The translations under genes were made by a program, and so were the position numbers. From CAZOEL01 sp964578835 (GTDB lineage: Bacteria; Desulfobacterota; Syntrophobacteria; Syntrophobacterales; Syntrophobacteraceae), in NCBI GenBank assembly GCA_964578835.1, contig CAZOEL010000047.1:1-53430 (forward strand): DNA of 53,430 nt, written 5' to 3'. Shown here piece by piece: positions 25,240 through 33,793 of this stretch. The notes beneath the pieces are model-generated. The model was not told the DNA's origin, made no database searches, and worked only from the letters and a program-made list of their open reading frames with translations. The stretch's first letter is position 1; each line of letters starts with the position of its first letter.

Positions 25240-26100
25240 TCAACCCGCAAGGCGCGCCTCGATCAGACGCTTTATATCCATTGCTTCCTGAAGGGATATC
25301 TTCTGCCTGCCAAAACCGAGCCTGAGGAAATCGAGAAAATCCTCTTCCAGGGGCAGTCGATGAGTGTAGGGTCGAGAGAGCTCGGGCACGGGATTGACCT
25401 CTGACAAATCTCTCAACCGAAGATCCGAACGCAGTCCAAGCCACAAGCGCTGTCCGCCGTCCTCGATAGCCCGGTTGTCCATTGAAGGGTTTCTTTTTAG
25501 GAGCAGTCGAAAGAGATATCGCTGCGCTTTCGGTTTCCATTTCGAATCCGTCAAAAACGGAAAATCAAAGAGAAGCTCTGTAACCGCCCACCCGTTCGAC
25601 TCGGCTCGAGAGCGCATCAGTTCAAGCACATCAGGCCCCCAGAGCAGGATATGGAAGAGAGGATTCGAGCGCGCACTCGAGAAGAAGAAAGCATTGAGGC
25701 CCCGGGCCAGATCAAGCCAAAACTGCCGCCCGCGAAACGGCAACAAAGAATACATTCTGGCGGGAAAGCAACTTTCTCTTTGGCATTTATTCCCATAATC
25801 GATAAGAAATCGCAGATCCCGACCATTGTTTCCGCAGGGGTGGAGCAGACAGCCGACACGTCGTCCTTGTGCGTCGAGGTAGCCAAGCGCCCAGCAGGAA
25901 TATCCAATGATAGGATGATATTCAGGCCCGTTGGCGAGCAATTGAATGCGATTTTCCCGAAGCTCGCGTCTCAGGCTGCGCACGAATTCCAGATGATCGT
26001 ATCCCGGAGGACGGATTGGCGGACAACAGCCGAAGCAGGTGAGTCCGGAATCCGGAGCGCAAAGAGAAGAGGCGTTATTTTCAAAGAGATCGTCTTTCAT
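25240..26100 (-). CDS. Cysteine-rich protein of unknown function
   Basis: The 286-residue protein has eight cysteines in the N-terminal 115 residues: C-x7-C-x2-CC near the start (LCAPDSGLTCFGCCPP), GYSCW, GCLLHPCG and KCQRESC. The C-terminal half has none and is Leu/Arg-rich. The spacing suggests an iron-sulfur cluster or metal site. It precedes the YkgJ-family gene on the same strand (132 bp gap), and both may act together. No family is recognised. The start at 26100 has no strong ribosome binding site. Confidence 0.72.
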   Translation of the reverse strand: MKDDLFENNASSLCAPDSGLTCFGCCPPIRPPGYDHLEFVRSLRRELRENRIQLLANGPEYHPIIGYSCWALGYLDAQGRRVGCLLHPCGNNGRDLRFLIDYGNKCQRESCFPARMYSLLPFRGRQFWLDLARGLNAFFFSSARSNPLFHILLWGPDVLELMRSRAESNGWAVTELLFDFPFLTDSKWKPKAQRYLFRLLLKRNPSMDNRAIEDGGQRLWLGLRSDLRLRDLSEVNPVPELSRPYTHRLPLEEDFLDFLRLGFGRQKISLQEAMDIKRLIEARLAG

Positions 26101-26199
26101 ATGTCACGCGTAATTGACAGGCCCACCGCTATTTGTTAGAAATCCGTACGAATATGGCTTTTAACCTTTTACATGCACTGATGCCAGTGAGGAGACCCA

Positions 26200-26451
26200 A
26201 TGCCTATCTACGAATTTCGTTGCTCCCAGTGCGGATGCATTCAAGAGTTTTTAATGACCAGCTCCTCGGAGCAAACGGAAATCAAGTGCAAAGAATGCCA
26301 AGGAGAGGAGCTGGAGCGGGTCTTGAGCACCGTCAGCTATAGTATGGGAGGAGCATCCGGTGCGAAGGACGCATCTCCAAACGCAACGACCAAGACCTGC
26401 GGGCCGGGGAGCAGCTGCACCACCATCAATCTTCCGGGCTATTCCCGCTGA
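26200..26451 (+). CDS. FmdB-type zinc ribbon protein
   Basis: The 83-residue protein begins MPIYEFRCSQCG and has a second CKEC pair near residue 30, the four-cysteine zinc ribbon of the FmdB family (putative regulatory proteins). The Ser/Gly-rich C-terminus has two further cysteines. GAGGAG lies upstream of ATG 26200. It is divergent from the cysteine-rich gene at 25240-26100. Confidence 0.85.
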   Translation: MPIYEFRCSQCGCIQEFLMTSSSEQTEIKCKECQGEELERVLSTVSYSMGGASGAKDASPNATTKTCGPGSSCTTINLPGYSR

Positions 26452-26461
26452 TCGACACAAA

Positions 26462-26518
26462 GGTGAACGGACAAAACACCAAATCAGCCAACAGATCGAG
26501 CCGTTTTGCCCGTTCGCC
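26462..26518. repeat. Large hairpin between convergent fmdB-like gene and ftsY
   Basis: The 16-nt arms 26462-26477 and 26503-26518 pair with two mismatches (core GAACGGACAAAAC against GTTTTGCCCGTTC), with a 25-nt loop. It starts 10 bp after the fmdB-like stop and is not followed by a U run. A bidirectional terminator is likely by position. Confidence 0.55.
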
Positions 26519-26611
26519 AAACGCTCTCCGCTTCACGTTTCCTTTTTTAGAAAAAAATGTTCGCCTTGAAGCCGATCTACCAGATTCGATGACGCGCAGC
26601 TTTTCATTTCC

Positions 26612-27763
26612 TTAGAAGAGCGCGCGAGTGAATTCTTCAGGATCGAAAGGGCGTAAATCTTCAATGCCCTCTCCTATCCCGATATAGCGCACCGGAACCT
26701 TGAGCTCATCGCAGATCGCGACGATGATTCCGCCTTTGGCCGTTCCGTCGAGCTTGGTCAATATCAGCCCGGTAACTCCAATTCCCTCTTTGAAGAGCTT
26801 CGCCTGAGAAAGGGCGTTCTGACCGGTGGTGGCGTCCAGAACGAGCAGGACCTCATGAGGAGCATCGGGTATCTTCTTGGCGATCACACGTTGAACCTTC
26901 TTGAGCTCTTCCATAAGATTGACCTTGGTGTGCATCCGACCCGCCGTGTCCAGAAAAACCAGATCCGAGTCTCGAGAGATAGCGGCGTCGATGGTGTCGA
27001 AAGCCACCGCGGAAGGGTCCGAACCGCTCTTTTGGCGGATCACGGGGGCATCGGCGCGCTCGCCCCAAAGTGTGAGCTGCTCTACAGCCGCCGCACGGAA
27101 GGTGTCCGCAGCGCCGAGAATGATTTTATGGCCGCTTCGCTTCCATTGATGCGCGAGCTTTCCTATGGTCGTCGTCTTCCCCACGCCATTGACCCCAATC
27201 GCCATGACCACATAAGGATGATGCGCCTCTAGATCCCATGGTGGAGCGTCTATGGCGAGGATCGTCCTGATCTCTTCGCGCAACTGCTCGCGCAGCTTGG
27301 AAGGATCTTTGAGCTCCTGCCTCCTAATCTTTTCGGTTATTTTTTGGAGCAGGAGCTGTGTCGTGTGAACTCCCAGATCCGACGTGATCATCACTTCTTC
27401 CAGGTCGTCGAGCAAATCAAGGTCTATGGACTTTTTCCCGAGCACCAGCCGGTCCACACGTTCTGCAAATTGCTCACGGGTTTGATGCAGCCGATCTCTA
27501 AGCTTCCTGAAAAAACGTCCTTTTTCTACGGCGGCGTCTTCCTCTTCAGTCCCGAGATCCTCCAACTCCGAAGACTCATCGACCGAATCTTCACCTTCGA
27601 TGACCCGCGGCTCTGGGAAAGCTTCCTCAGCGACCAAGGTCTCCGATTCAGCTTCGTCCAAATCAGGTTCGAGGGATTCATCCAGTTGAAGCTGTTGCTC
27701 GGAGCTTTCCGCAGGATCGACATCCGATGAAGTCTTTTTCTTTCGTTTAAACCACTTGATCAT
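26612..27763 (-). CDS. ftsY: Signal recognition particle receptor FtsY
   Basis: The 383-residue SRP GTPase docks ribosome-SRP complexes at the inner membrane. After a basic start (MIKWFKRKKK) comes the acidic A domain (about 12-70), then the NG domain: helical N part (about 75-160), G1 GVNGVGKTT, the DTFRAAAVEQL motif, G3 DTAGRMHTK, G4 TKLDGTAKGG and C-terminal GIGEGIEDLRPFD. All are canonical. The gene is read leftward at the end of the mraY side of the cluster. Confidence 0.96.
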   Translation of the reverse strand: MIKWFKRKKKTSSDVDPAESSEQQLQLDESLEPDLDEAESETLVAEEAFPEPRVIEGEDSVDESSELEDLGTEEEDAAVEKGRFFRKLRDRLHQTREQFAERVDRLVLGKKSIDLDLLDDLEEVMITSDLGVHTTQLLLQKITEKIRRQELKDPSKLREQLREEIRTILAIDAPPWDLEAHHPYVVMAIGVNGVGKTTTIGKLAHQWKRSGHKIILGAADTFRAAAVEQLTLWGERADAPVIRQKSGSDPSAVAFDTIDAAISRDSDLVFLDTAGRMHTKVNLMEELKKVQRVIAKKIPDAPHEVLLVLDATTGQNALSQAKLFKEGIGVTGLILTKLDGTAKGGIIVAICDELKVPVRYIGIGEGIEDLRPFDPEEFTRALF

Positions 27764-27914
27764 GAATCGGGCGCTTCCTTTCAGGGAATATTCTTTTCGA
27801 TTGCCAACTCATCCATGCCCCGCAAAAGATTGCCCTTCTGAATTACACGGCCTTTGCTCTTCATATGCCGGGACAACCTCACATTCGGCGGTTTTGCATG
27901 CGTCAAGATCTCTC

Positions 27915-28979
27915 TCACTCGCTGCTCACTATTCGTTGCTTTATGTCCACGATTTTCAAGCCATTGTTCATCTTCTGAATCTTCCAAACATTTTCGGTCT
28001 TGCCTCTTATGGCCTTTTTGGAATTCTCCACATAATAGACACTATAATATTTGACTATTCTCATGTCGTGCTGGTCGGTGACGATGAGCGTCACATCGCC
28101 ATCGAGCGCGGTGTTTATCCGATCCCAGTTCCTGAAGTAGTACCCCATGTCCTTCCTTATATAATCCTTGTTCACGAGGCCTCTTTCATAATAATTGACC
28201 TGATCGGCGTAGAAGGACATTATGGAGTCGAGATCTTTCATTTCATTATACTTCAAGATGCGCCTTATCATGCCGGCGATCTCTTCTCTGGTCATGGCGC
28301 CGGGATCGCTGGGCTCAGACTTCGGCTCAACATTCTTGACCGGGGGCTTCGGGGGTTGCGGCTCTTTGACCACCGCCACCTGATCGCTTTTCTGCAAGTC
28401 CTCTTTCACCGGCGTAGACGGAGGCTTTCCTTCGTTGTAAAGGCGCTTCTGAGAGTAATCTTTAAGCCTTAAATCATCGGGAGCGGCATCTTTATTGGTC
28501 TGAGCCGGCTCTTCCTTTGGAGAGGCAGTCTTTGCCGCAGGCTTTACTGCGTCCTCCACAACCCGTGTGGTTTTCTCTTCAGGCTGCGCTTTCTTCGCAG
28601 CTTCTTCCCGCGCCGCGGACGCACCCGACGCATACTCCACCTCATCTCTTCGACTGGGCAAGTCGACGACAAGCGGTCTTTTATCCGTCTTGAGGTCCCC
28701 GCTCGAGGAATAGGCCACAATGGCTTTCTTGTTGCGCAGTTTCTCCGCCGCTTTCATGAGGGCGTCGACCTTTTGTTTGCTCATTGCCGGGTCCCAATAA
28801 AAGATGACGCTGGGACCGTAAATGCCGTATTTGTCCACATGAATAACGGTGATCTCCGTCTCGCCCTGCGTTTTGGAAGCTTTCGAATCCTGCGCATACG
28901 ATGCTCCGACTGCAAAAGCCAGAGGCGCGCACAGCAAAAGGAGCAACAGGGTCCTTAATCGCTTTGAGCTATCAACCAT
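27915..28979 (-). CDS. Secreted protein with C-terminal NTF2-like domain
   Basis: The 354-residue protein has a signal peptide (about residues 1-29) and then a small N-terminal domain (30-100) with a FYWDPAMSKQKVDALMKAA segment. A long Lys/Glu/Pro/Ala-rich linker follows (about 105-220). The C-terminal domain (about 225-354) contains IRRILKYNEMKDLDSIMSFY and TENVWKIQKMNNGLKIVDI, a SnoaL/DUF4440-like NTF2 fold. The linker and signal suggest a periplasmic or envelope-spanning protein. It lies between mraY and ftsY on the same strand. The function is unknown. Confidence 0.72.
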   Translation of the reverse strand: MVDSSKRLRTLLLLLLCAPLAFAVGASYAQDSKASKTQGETEITVIHVDKYGIYGPSVIFYWDPAMSKQKVDALMKAAEKLRNKKAIVAYSSSGDLKTDKRPLVVDLPSRRDEVEYASGASAAREEAAKKAQPEEKTTRVVEDAVKPAAKTASPKEEPAQTNKDAAPDDLRLKDYSQKRLYNEGKPPSTPVKEDLQKSDQVAVVKEPQPPKPPVKNVEPKSEPSDPGAMTREEIAGMIRRILKYNEMKDLDSIMSFYADQVNYYERGLVNKDYIRKDMGYYFRNWDRINTALDGDVTLIVTDQHDMRIVKYYSVYYVENSKKAIRGKTENVWKIQKMNNGLKIVDIKQRIVSSE

Positions 28980-29062
28980 TTCTCGGATCCTCGCAAATGC
29001 TCTCCGTGGAGCATGTTCGGAAAAAAAGGCGCGAAAGCTTCGGCTGATAATTTACGACTAAA

Positions 29063-30178
29063 TCAACGGAGCTTGAGGGTCGCCAGTGAAATCAAGGCCA
29101 AAAGCCCCGATAATATCCAAAGCCTGATCACCACCTTCGTTTCGGCAATTCCCTTGTACTGCAGATTATGGTGCAGCGGAGCGCGATAGAAGATTCGCCG
29201 TCCAATCCATTGAACTCCGATTTTATCCTGGATCTGGCTGGTAATCGCCTCGGCGATAAACAGCCCGCCGAGCAAAGGAAAAAGCATTTCTTGCTTTAGA
29301 AGAACGGAGACCACCGCCATCGTCCCTCCAATGGCGAGGGAGCCCGTGTCCCCCATGAAGATCTGGGCGGGATACGCGTTATACCAAAGAAACCCCAGGC
29401 CGGCTCCGGCGAAAGCAGCTCCGAAGATCGTCAATTCCCCTGCATTCCGGATGTAAGGATAATAAAGATAAGCCGAATAGATCTTGTTCCCTTCCACATA
29501 GGCGAATATGCCTAACACCAGCACGACGAAAAGAGAGGGAGTGATGGCCAATCCGTCCAACCCGTCCGTGATGTTGACCGCATTGGAAACAAAGATGACA
29601 AAAAGGAAAATGAATGCGCCGTAAAGGAACGGCCCGAGATCGATCAACGGATGCTTGTAAAAGGGGATATACAACTGTGTGGCCAGCTTGGCCCCCAGCG
29701 GAGCAAGAGGACCGACCGATATCCATGCGAAAAGGAGCGAGAAAAGCCCCTGTAAAATGAGCTTCTTCCGCTCGGAAAGACCTTTGTCTCCGCTGCGCAT
29801 TCTCACCTTTGAGAGATCGTCCCATAAACCGAGCGCGCCGAACCAGATCATTCCTCCGAGGGAACAAAGGAGAAACGGATTGCGCAAATTTCCCCAGAGC
29901 AGCATTGAGCTTGATACGGCGCCTATGATGAGGACGCCTCCCATGGTGGGGGTGCCTTTCTTATCGAAGGCGGAACGAATGCCGGTCTCTCTCACTTGAT
30001 CGAGGATAGACTTCTTGTGCATGTAAAGGATAAAGTGGCGGCTGAAAAGAAAGATGAAGATCACAGCCGTGAGAGCCGACATGATGGCCCGAAAGGTGAT
30101 GTAATTCACCAGGCGAAAAAAAGAGAAAGAATCGGAGCTCTGTATGAGCAGGTTGCATATCTCGTAAATCATAATCAC
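29063..30178 (-). CDS. mraY: Phospho-MurNAc-pentapeptide transferase MraY
   Basis: The 371-residue ten-helix membrane enzyme makes lipid I from UDP-MurNAc-pentapeptide and undecaprenyl phosphate. Catalytic motifs are present: KKGTPTMGG, LGLWDDLSK, SNAVNITDGLDGL, IFMGDTGSLA, and the histidine-rich YRAPLHHNLQ loop. The start is GTG 30178 overlapping the MurG stop (GTGA), with ATG 30172 as an alternative. Normally mraY lies in the dcw cluster before murD-ftsW-murG; here it follows a MurG-HEAT fusion. Confidence 0.95.
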   Translation of the reverse strand: MIMIYEICNLLIQSSDSFSFFRLVNYITFRAIMSALTAVIFIFLFSRHFILYMHKKSILDQVRETGIRSAFDKKGTPTMGGVLIIGAVSSSMLLWGNLRNPFLLCSLGGMIWFGALGLWDDLSKVRMRSGDKGLSERKKLILQGLFSLLFAWISVGPLAPLGAKLATQLYIPFYKHPLIDLGPFLYGAFIFLFVIFVSNAVNITDGLDGLAITPSLFVVLVLGIFAYVEGNKIYSAYLYYPYIRNAGELTIFGAAFAGAGLGFLWYNAYPAQIFMGDTGSLAIGGTMAVVSVLLKQEMLFPLLGGLFIAEAITSQIQDKIGVQWIGRRIFYRAPLHHNLQYKGIAETKVVIRLWILSGLLALISLATLKLR

Positions 30179-32337
30179 AGCTTCCTTGAAATCGAATCGG
30201 GCATGATCACGTCGACATTTTTGCTCTTTTCGTTCAGCAGCCTTTCATGGCAGCATGTTTGAACATCTTTATAGCTTTCCTTGATGGAAAAGTGAGGCCT
30301 GAAGTCTGTAGCAGTGAGAATGAAAGAGCTGAGCTCCGAGAGAAGCGAAGGAGACGGACTGACAACCCGCCGTTCGAGCAGTCGTTTGATCCCGTTCAGC
30401 GCGGCTTTGCGCACCTGCCAATAGTGGTGCTCTTTCAAGTCGAGAAGCGTTTCCATATCGCGTCCGTCCAACCCTATTTCTCCGAGAGCCCCCACCGCTT
30501 CGATAATGACCTCGAAGGATTCGTCTTTCAATCGCTCCATGATCTCCCGCAGACAATCATCTTTCCCCGCCAGCAGGACGCCGAAATGGGCGATAGTCTT
30601 ACAGGCCTGAGATCTCACCTCAAAATAGGGATCTCTCAGGGCTTTGAGCAGGTGAAGCTCCACTTCGTTATCGAGGCGGCCTATGATCTGCAGGGCTTGA
30701 ACGATGTTGCGGCGAATGAACCCCACTTGGGCGAAGTCTCCTCCGAAGCAGCGGTGAAGCCAGGAAGCCTTTGTGCGATCCGCCAGCATATGCAGCAAAG
30801 TGGGTATCTTTTCCGAATCCTTTGTGTACCCTATGAGCTTCACTCCAAGATTTCGGTCCTGCCACGCAATATGACTGAGAAGCCCCGCGGCCCTGTGTCT
30901 GTAGAAAGTGAGATCGTCTTCGTCTCCCACTACGGCAAGAGGGTCGTACTCCGCGGGCGAACGGTTGTAGGCGCCGCTCAGAAGTTGCAGGAGCCGCTGA
31001 TTGCTTACCAGCGGTCGGAATGGAACCGCCTGGTAACCGATTCCATTATTGTAGCTCTCATCTTCGTAGAGCTCACTCAAAATCCTTTCATTGGCGTTGC
31101 GCCTGAGAAATTGCCTGCTCCTTGCCGCCATTTCCTGAAGCCGGTCGGCATCGCTCAGGAGTCGCAAGATTCTTTCGGCAAGCAGTTTGCCCTGCAGTTT
31201 CTCGAGCAATTCCCCCTCTTCCACCACGGTATCTTCAAAGAGTATCTCCGCCGACCCTGAATGCCTCATTGCCCGAGCATTCATTACCTGATGGTCTCCT
31301 GGAAGATTCGCCTTCGGCACGAGTATGGCGGGCTTCCCAAGGCTCGAGATCTCGTTGAGGCTCCCCGCTCCGCTTCGACAAACGATGAGATCGCTTATGG
31401 AATAAACATCGGCAATGTTATGGAAATAATCCTGCTTGAAATAGAATTCATCGAGCAGGACCCGTTCTTCAGAGGCCAAAGCGGTTTCGATGCGGGATTC
31501 CGTATCCGCGGCCGCGTTATACAGACCCGATTTAGCCAGTCCCATGCCGTGAATGATGAAAAGGCGATCCCGGTGCGGAATCAAGTAATGCAGGGCATCG
31601 ACAATGGCGCGATTGATCGTCCTCGCTCCTCCCGATCCGCCAAAAGCGAATATAACCTGTCGACCTTCGGGTATCTGGACGGGCAGGTTTTGCAGAGCTT
31701 CTTCCTTGGACTTCAAAACGATGGAATTACGGATGGGATACCCCACGATAACGCCATTCCTCGGGAAAAAAGAAAGAGTCTGCGGAAAAGTGAGGAGCAC
31801 CCGGTCGACCCATTTCCCGAGAAACGCGTTCAACTGCCCCGGAATGCTGTTCTGCTCGTGGAGGAAGATTTTTGCATGGGAGATCTTCAGCTTTCTTAGG
31901 AGCAAAGCGGCTATGATGACCGGTGCGCTCACATAGCCTCCCGTAGCGATGATCCAGCGGGGCGCAAACCACAGTAGAATTCCCATCGATTGAAGGACGC
32001 CGACAGCCAGACGGCACAAAAACCGGAAAAAACTAAATGATGGCCTAATGCCTGGAAATCCTTCAGAGGATACAAACCAGAGAGGATATCCCGCACGACG
32101 CACAATGACGCTTTCCGCTTTTCCGCGCACGCCAAGATATAGAAAACGGGTGTTCGGCTCTTTATTCTTGATGCCTTCCGCAATAGCGAGCGCAGGGTTG
32201 ACATGCCCGCCGGTTCCTCCGCCTGAAAGGATCACCCGGGGCTCATCCAATGCGAGCGTCTTCCAACGCTTTCCCAGGATGGCCAACGCAACGGCGGGGG
32301 CAAAAAGAACAAAAGCCGATAGAAGCAAAATATACAC
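30175..32337 (-). CDS. murG: MurG glycosyltransferase fused to a HEAT-repeat domain
   Basis: The 720-residue protein adds GlcNAc to lipid I to form lipid II. Residues 1-22 are a hydrophobic anchor. The MurG domain follows (about 32-420): GGGTGGHVNPALAIAE, ATGGYVSAP, HEQNSIPG, FAFGGSGGARTIN, and RSGAGSLNE with PGDHQVMNA. Residues about 450-670 are helical HEAT-type repeats (EVELHLLKALRDPYFEVRSQ, LKDESFEVIIEAVGALGEIG, EHHYWQVRKAALNGIK). Known MurG proteins are about 350-370 residues without this half or an N-terminal anchor. The start is GTG 32337. Its end overlaps mraY, so the two lipid II enzymes are co-produced. The HEAT part may recruit partners or sense the envelope (inference). Confidence 0.88.
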   Translation of the reverse strand: MYILLLSAFVLFAPAVALAILGKRWKTLALDEPRVILSGGGTGGHVNPALAIAEGIKNKEPNTRFLYLGVRGKAESVIVRRAGYPLWFVSSEGFPGIRPSFSFFRFLCRLAVGVLQSMGILLWFAPRWIIATGGYVSAPVIIAALLLRKLKISHAKIFLHEQNSIPGQLNAFLGKWVDRVLLTFPQTLSFFPRNGVIVGYPIRNSIVLKSKEEALQNLPVQIPEGRQVIFAFGGSGGARTINRAIVDALHYLIPHRDRLFIIHGMGLAKSGLYNAAADTESRIETALASEERVLLDEFYFKQDYFHNIADVYSISDLIVCRSGAGSLNEISSLGKPAILVPKANLPGDHQVMNARAMRHSGSAEILFEDTVVEEGELLEKLQGKLLAERILRLLSDADRLQEMAARSRQFLRRNANERILSELYEDESYNNGIGYQAVPFRPLVSNQRLLQLLSGAYNRSPAEYDPLAVVGDEDDLTFYRHRAAGLLSHIAWQDRNLGVKLIGYTKDSEKIPTLLHMLADRTKASWLHRCFGGDFAQVGFIRRNIVQALQIIGRLDNEVELHLLKALRDPYFEVRSQACKTIAHFGVLLAGKDDCLREIMERLKDESFEVIIEAVGALGEIGLDGRDMETLLDLKEHHYWQVRKAALNGIKRLLERRVVSPSPSLLSELSSFILTATDFRPHFSIKESYKDVQTCCHERLLNEKSKNVDVIMPDSISRKL

Positions 32338-32439
32338 GGGGCGCCACTCTCGTTATTGAAGTCCAGTGAATCAACCGGCCGAGCATCCAGGCCGGTTCAG
32401 GAGACCCAACATCATTAACAACGGCCATCCAGCCATAAC

Positions 32440-33099
32440 CTACGAATCACACATTCTTGCAACATCTTCCCATGGTATGCAACCGGCGCGAACGAGGCGA
32501 GGCTGCTCAGAGCTCAAATCCACAATAGTCGAAGGGCTTTGCCCGGGAACGGGTCCAGCGTGGAGCAATCCGTCAACCTTGGCCAGAAATGCGGTCGAAA
32601 AGTCTTCCGGATCGCTACAGGCGGGATGATCCGCAGGGTTGGCGCTGGTAGAGATGATAAGCCCTCCCATGGCGCCCGCAAGAGCCCCGGCTATAGGATG
32701 AGAGGATACGCGCATGGCGATTTTCCCCGTACGAGCATGCAGGAGAGGAGGCGCATCGGAGGAGGCGGGCAGAATGAGAGTAAGAGGACCGGGCCAGAAA
32801 GCGCGCGCAAGGCGCTCGGCCACGGACGGCCACTCGGCGACAGCCCTGAGCGCCGCTTCCACCGATGAAGCAATGAGGGGGAGAGGCTTTTGGAAGTCCC
32901 TCCCTTTTGCTTCAAAGACGCGCGCTACTGCCTTTTCCAACATGGGATGGGCTCCCAACGCATAAAAAGTCTCGGTCGGGTAGATAACAAGTCCGCCGGC
33001 AAGCATGACCGATGCCGCTCGTTTGATGATTTCCTCGTCGGGATCCTGCGGATTTATTCGCAGAATAGGAGCTGCAGAGCTAAAGGTAGACAATTTCAT
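32440..33099 (-). CDS. tsaC: L-threonylcarbamoyladenylate synthase (TsaC/Sua5 family)
   Basis: The 219-residue YrdC-domain protein makes threonylcarbamoyl-AMP from threonine, bicarbonate and ATP for the t6A37 modification of tRNAs. It shows GGLVIYPTETFYALG, the KGRDFQKPLPL stretch, WPGPLTLIL, and STSANPAD with the C-terminal RAG motif. It lacks the additional Sua5 C-terminal domain, so it is the short TsaC form. It is 39 bp after purE on the same strand. Confidence 0.9.
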   Translation of the reverse strand: MKLSTFSSAAPILRINPQDPDEEIIKRAASVMLAGGLVIYPTETFYALGAHPMLEKAVARVFEAKGRDFQKPLPLIASSVEAALRAVAEWPSVAERLARAFWPGPLTLILPASSDAPPLLHARTGKIAMRVSSHPIAGALAGAMGGLIISTSANPADHPACSDPEDFSTAFLAKVDGLLHAGPVPGQSPSTIVDLSSEQPRLVRAGCIPWEDVARMCDS

Positions 33100-33138
33100 C
33101 GCGCATTCCGCTCGAAAAATCCCGGGTCGGAGCGGTCT

Positions 33139-33681
33139 TCATTTCCCAGCTTTAGAAGCCCGTCCAGCAAGGTATTCATCCAATTTCTTCTGTTTGCCAG
33201 CAACAATATCGGCAGCCATCTTCTTTTTGAACGCCTTCAGGCGCTCGGCAAGAGCGGGCTCGTTCAGAGCCAGGATCTGAATGGCAAAAAGTGCGGCGTT
33301 TCTTGCTCCGCCCTTTCCGATAGCCATTGTCGCCACCGGAATTCCGGGCGGCATTTGCACGGTGGCGTAGAGAGAGTCGACGCCTTTCAGAGGAGAAGAA
33401 TCGATGGGGACCCCTATCACGGGCAGAGTTGTCTCGGCAGCCAAAACACCGGCGAGGTGAGCCGCCCACCCTGCGCCGGCGATGATAACACGCAAGCCCT
33501 TTTCAGCGGCTCCGCGAGCATATTCCGATGTTGCGTCGGGAGAGCGATGAGCGGAAAGGATTCGCGCCTCAAAAGGAACGCCGAATTCATCCAGCGCCTG
33601 GAACGTCTCTTCCATCACTGAAAGATCAGAATCGCTTCCCATTAAAATCCCGACCAGAGGCGCATTTCCTCTTTCCATCAT
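33139..33681 (-). CDS. purE: N5-carboxyaminoimidazole ribonucleotide mutase PurE
   Basis: The 180-residue class I PurE mutates N5-CAIR to CAIR in purine synthesis. Signature residues are visible: MGSDSDLSVM, ILSAHRSPD, and IIAGAGWAAHLAGVLA followed by PVIGVP and QMPPGIPVATMAIG. GGAGG precedes ATG 33681. No purK gene, which supplies N5-CAIR, is seen here. The C-terminus has a basic tail of about 25 residues. Confidence 0.96.
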   Translation of the reverse strand: MMERGNAPLVGILMGSDSDLSVMEETFQALDEFGVPFEARILSAHRSPDATSEYARGAAEKGLRVIIAGAGWAAHLAGVLAAETTLPVIGVPIDSSPLKGVDSLYATVQMPPGIPVATMAIGKGGARNAALFAIQILALNEPALAERLKAFKKKMAADIVAGKQKKLDEYLAGRASKAGK

Positions 33682-33740
33682 TCATACCTCCTGTAGTGTC
33701 CATGATGCGGCAAAACCAACGAGTGGCTACTTAGCAACAA

Positions 33741-33786
33741 GCGGCCCGCATGACAAGCATTATTGCTTAAAATTCATGCGGGCCGC
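33741..33786. terminator. Palindrome between purD and purE
   Basis: Perfect 13-bp arms GCGGCCCGCATGA (33741-33753) and its complement (33774-33786) enclose a second 5-bp hairpin AAGCA/TGCTT. It starts 8 bp after the purD stop and separates purD from purE. T-rich sequence lies on the plus-strand side only (TCTTTTCT). A purD terminator or processing structure is likely. Confidence 0.55.
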
Positions 33787-33793
33787 GTCTTTT

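Noticed and set aside
30247..31260. Long open frame (337 codons) on the plus strand
   Set aside because: It lies wholly antisense to the MurG-HEAT gene, whose protein motifs are unmistakable; it has no recognisable domain.
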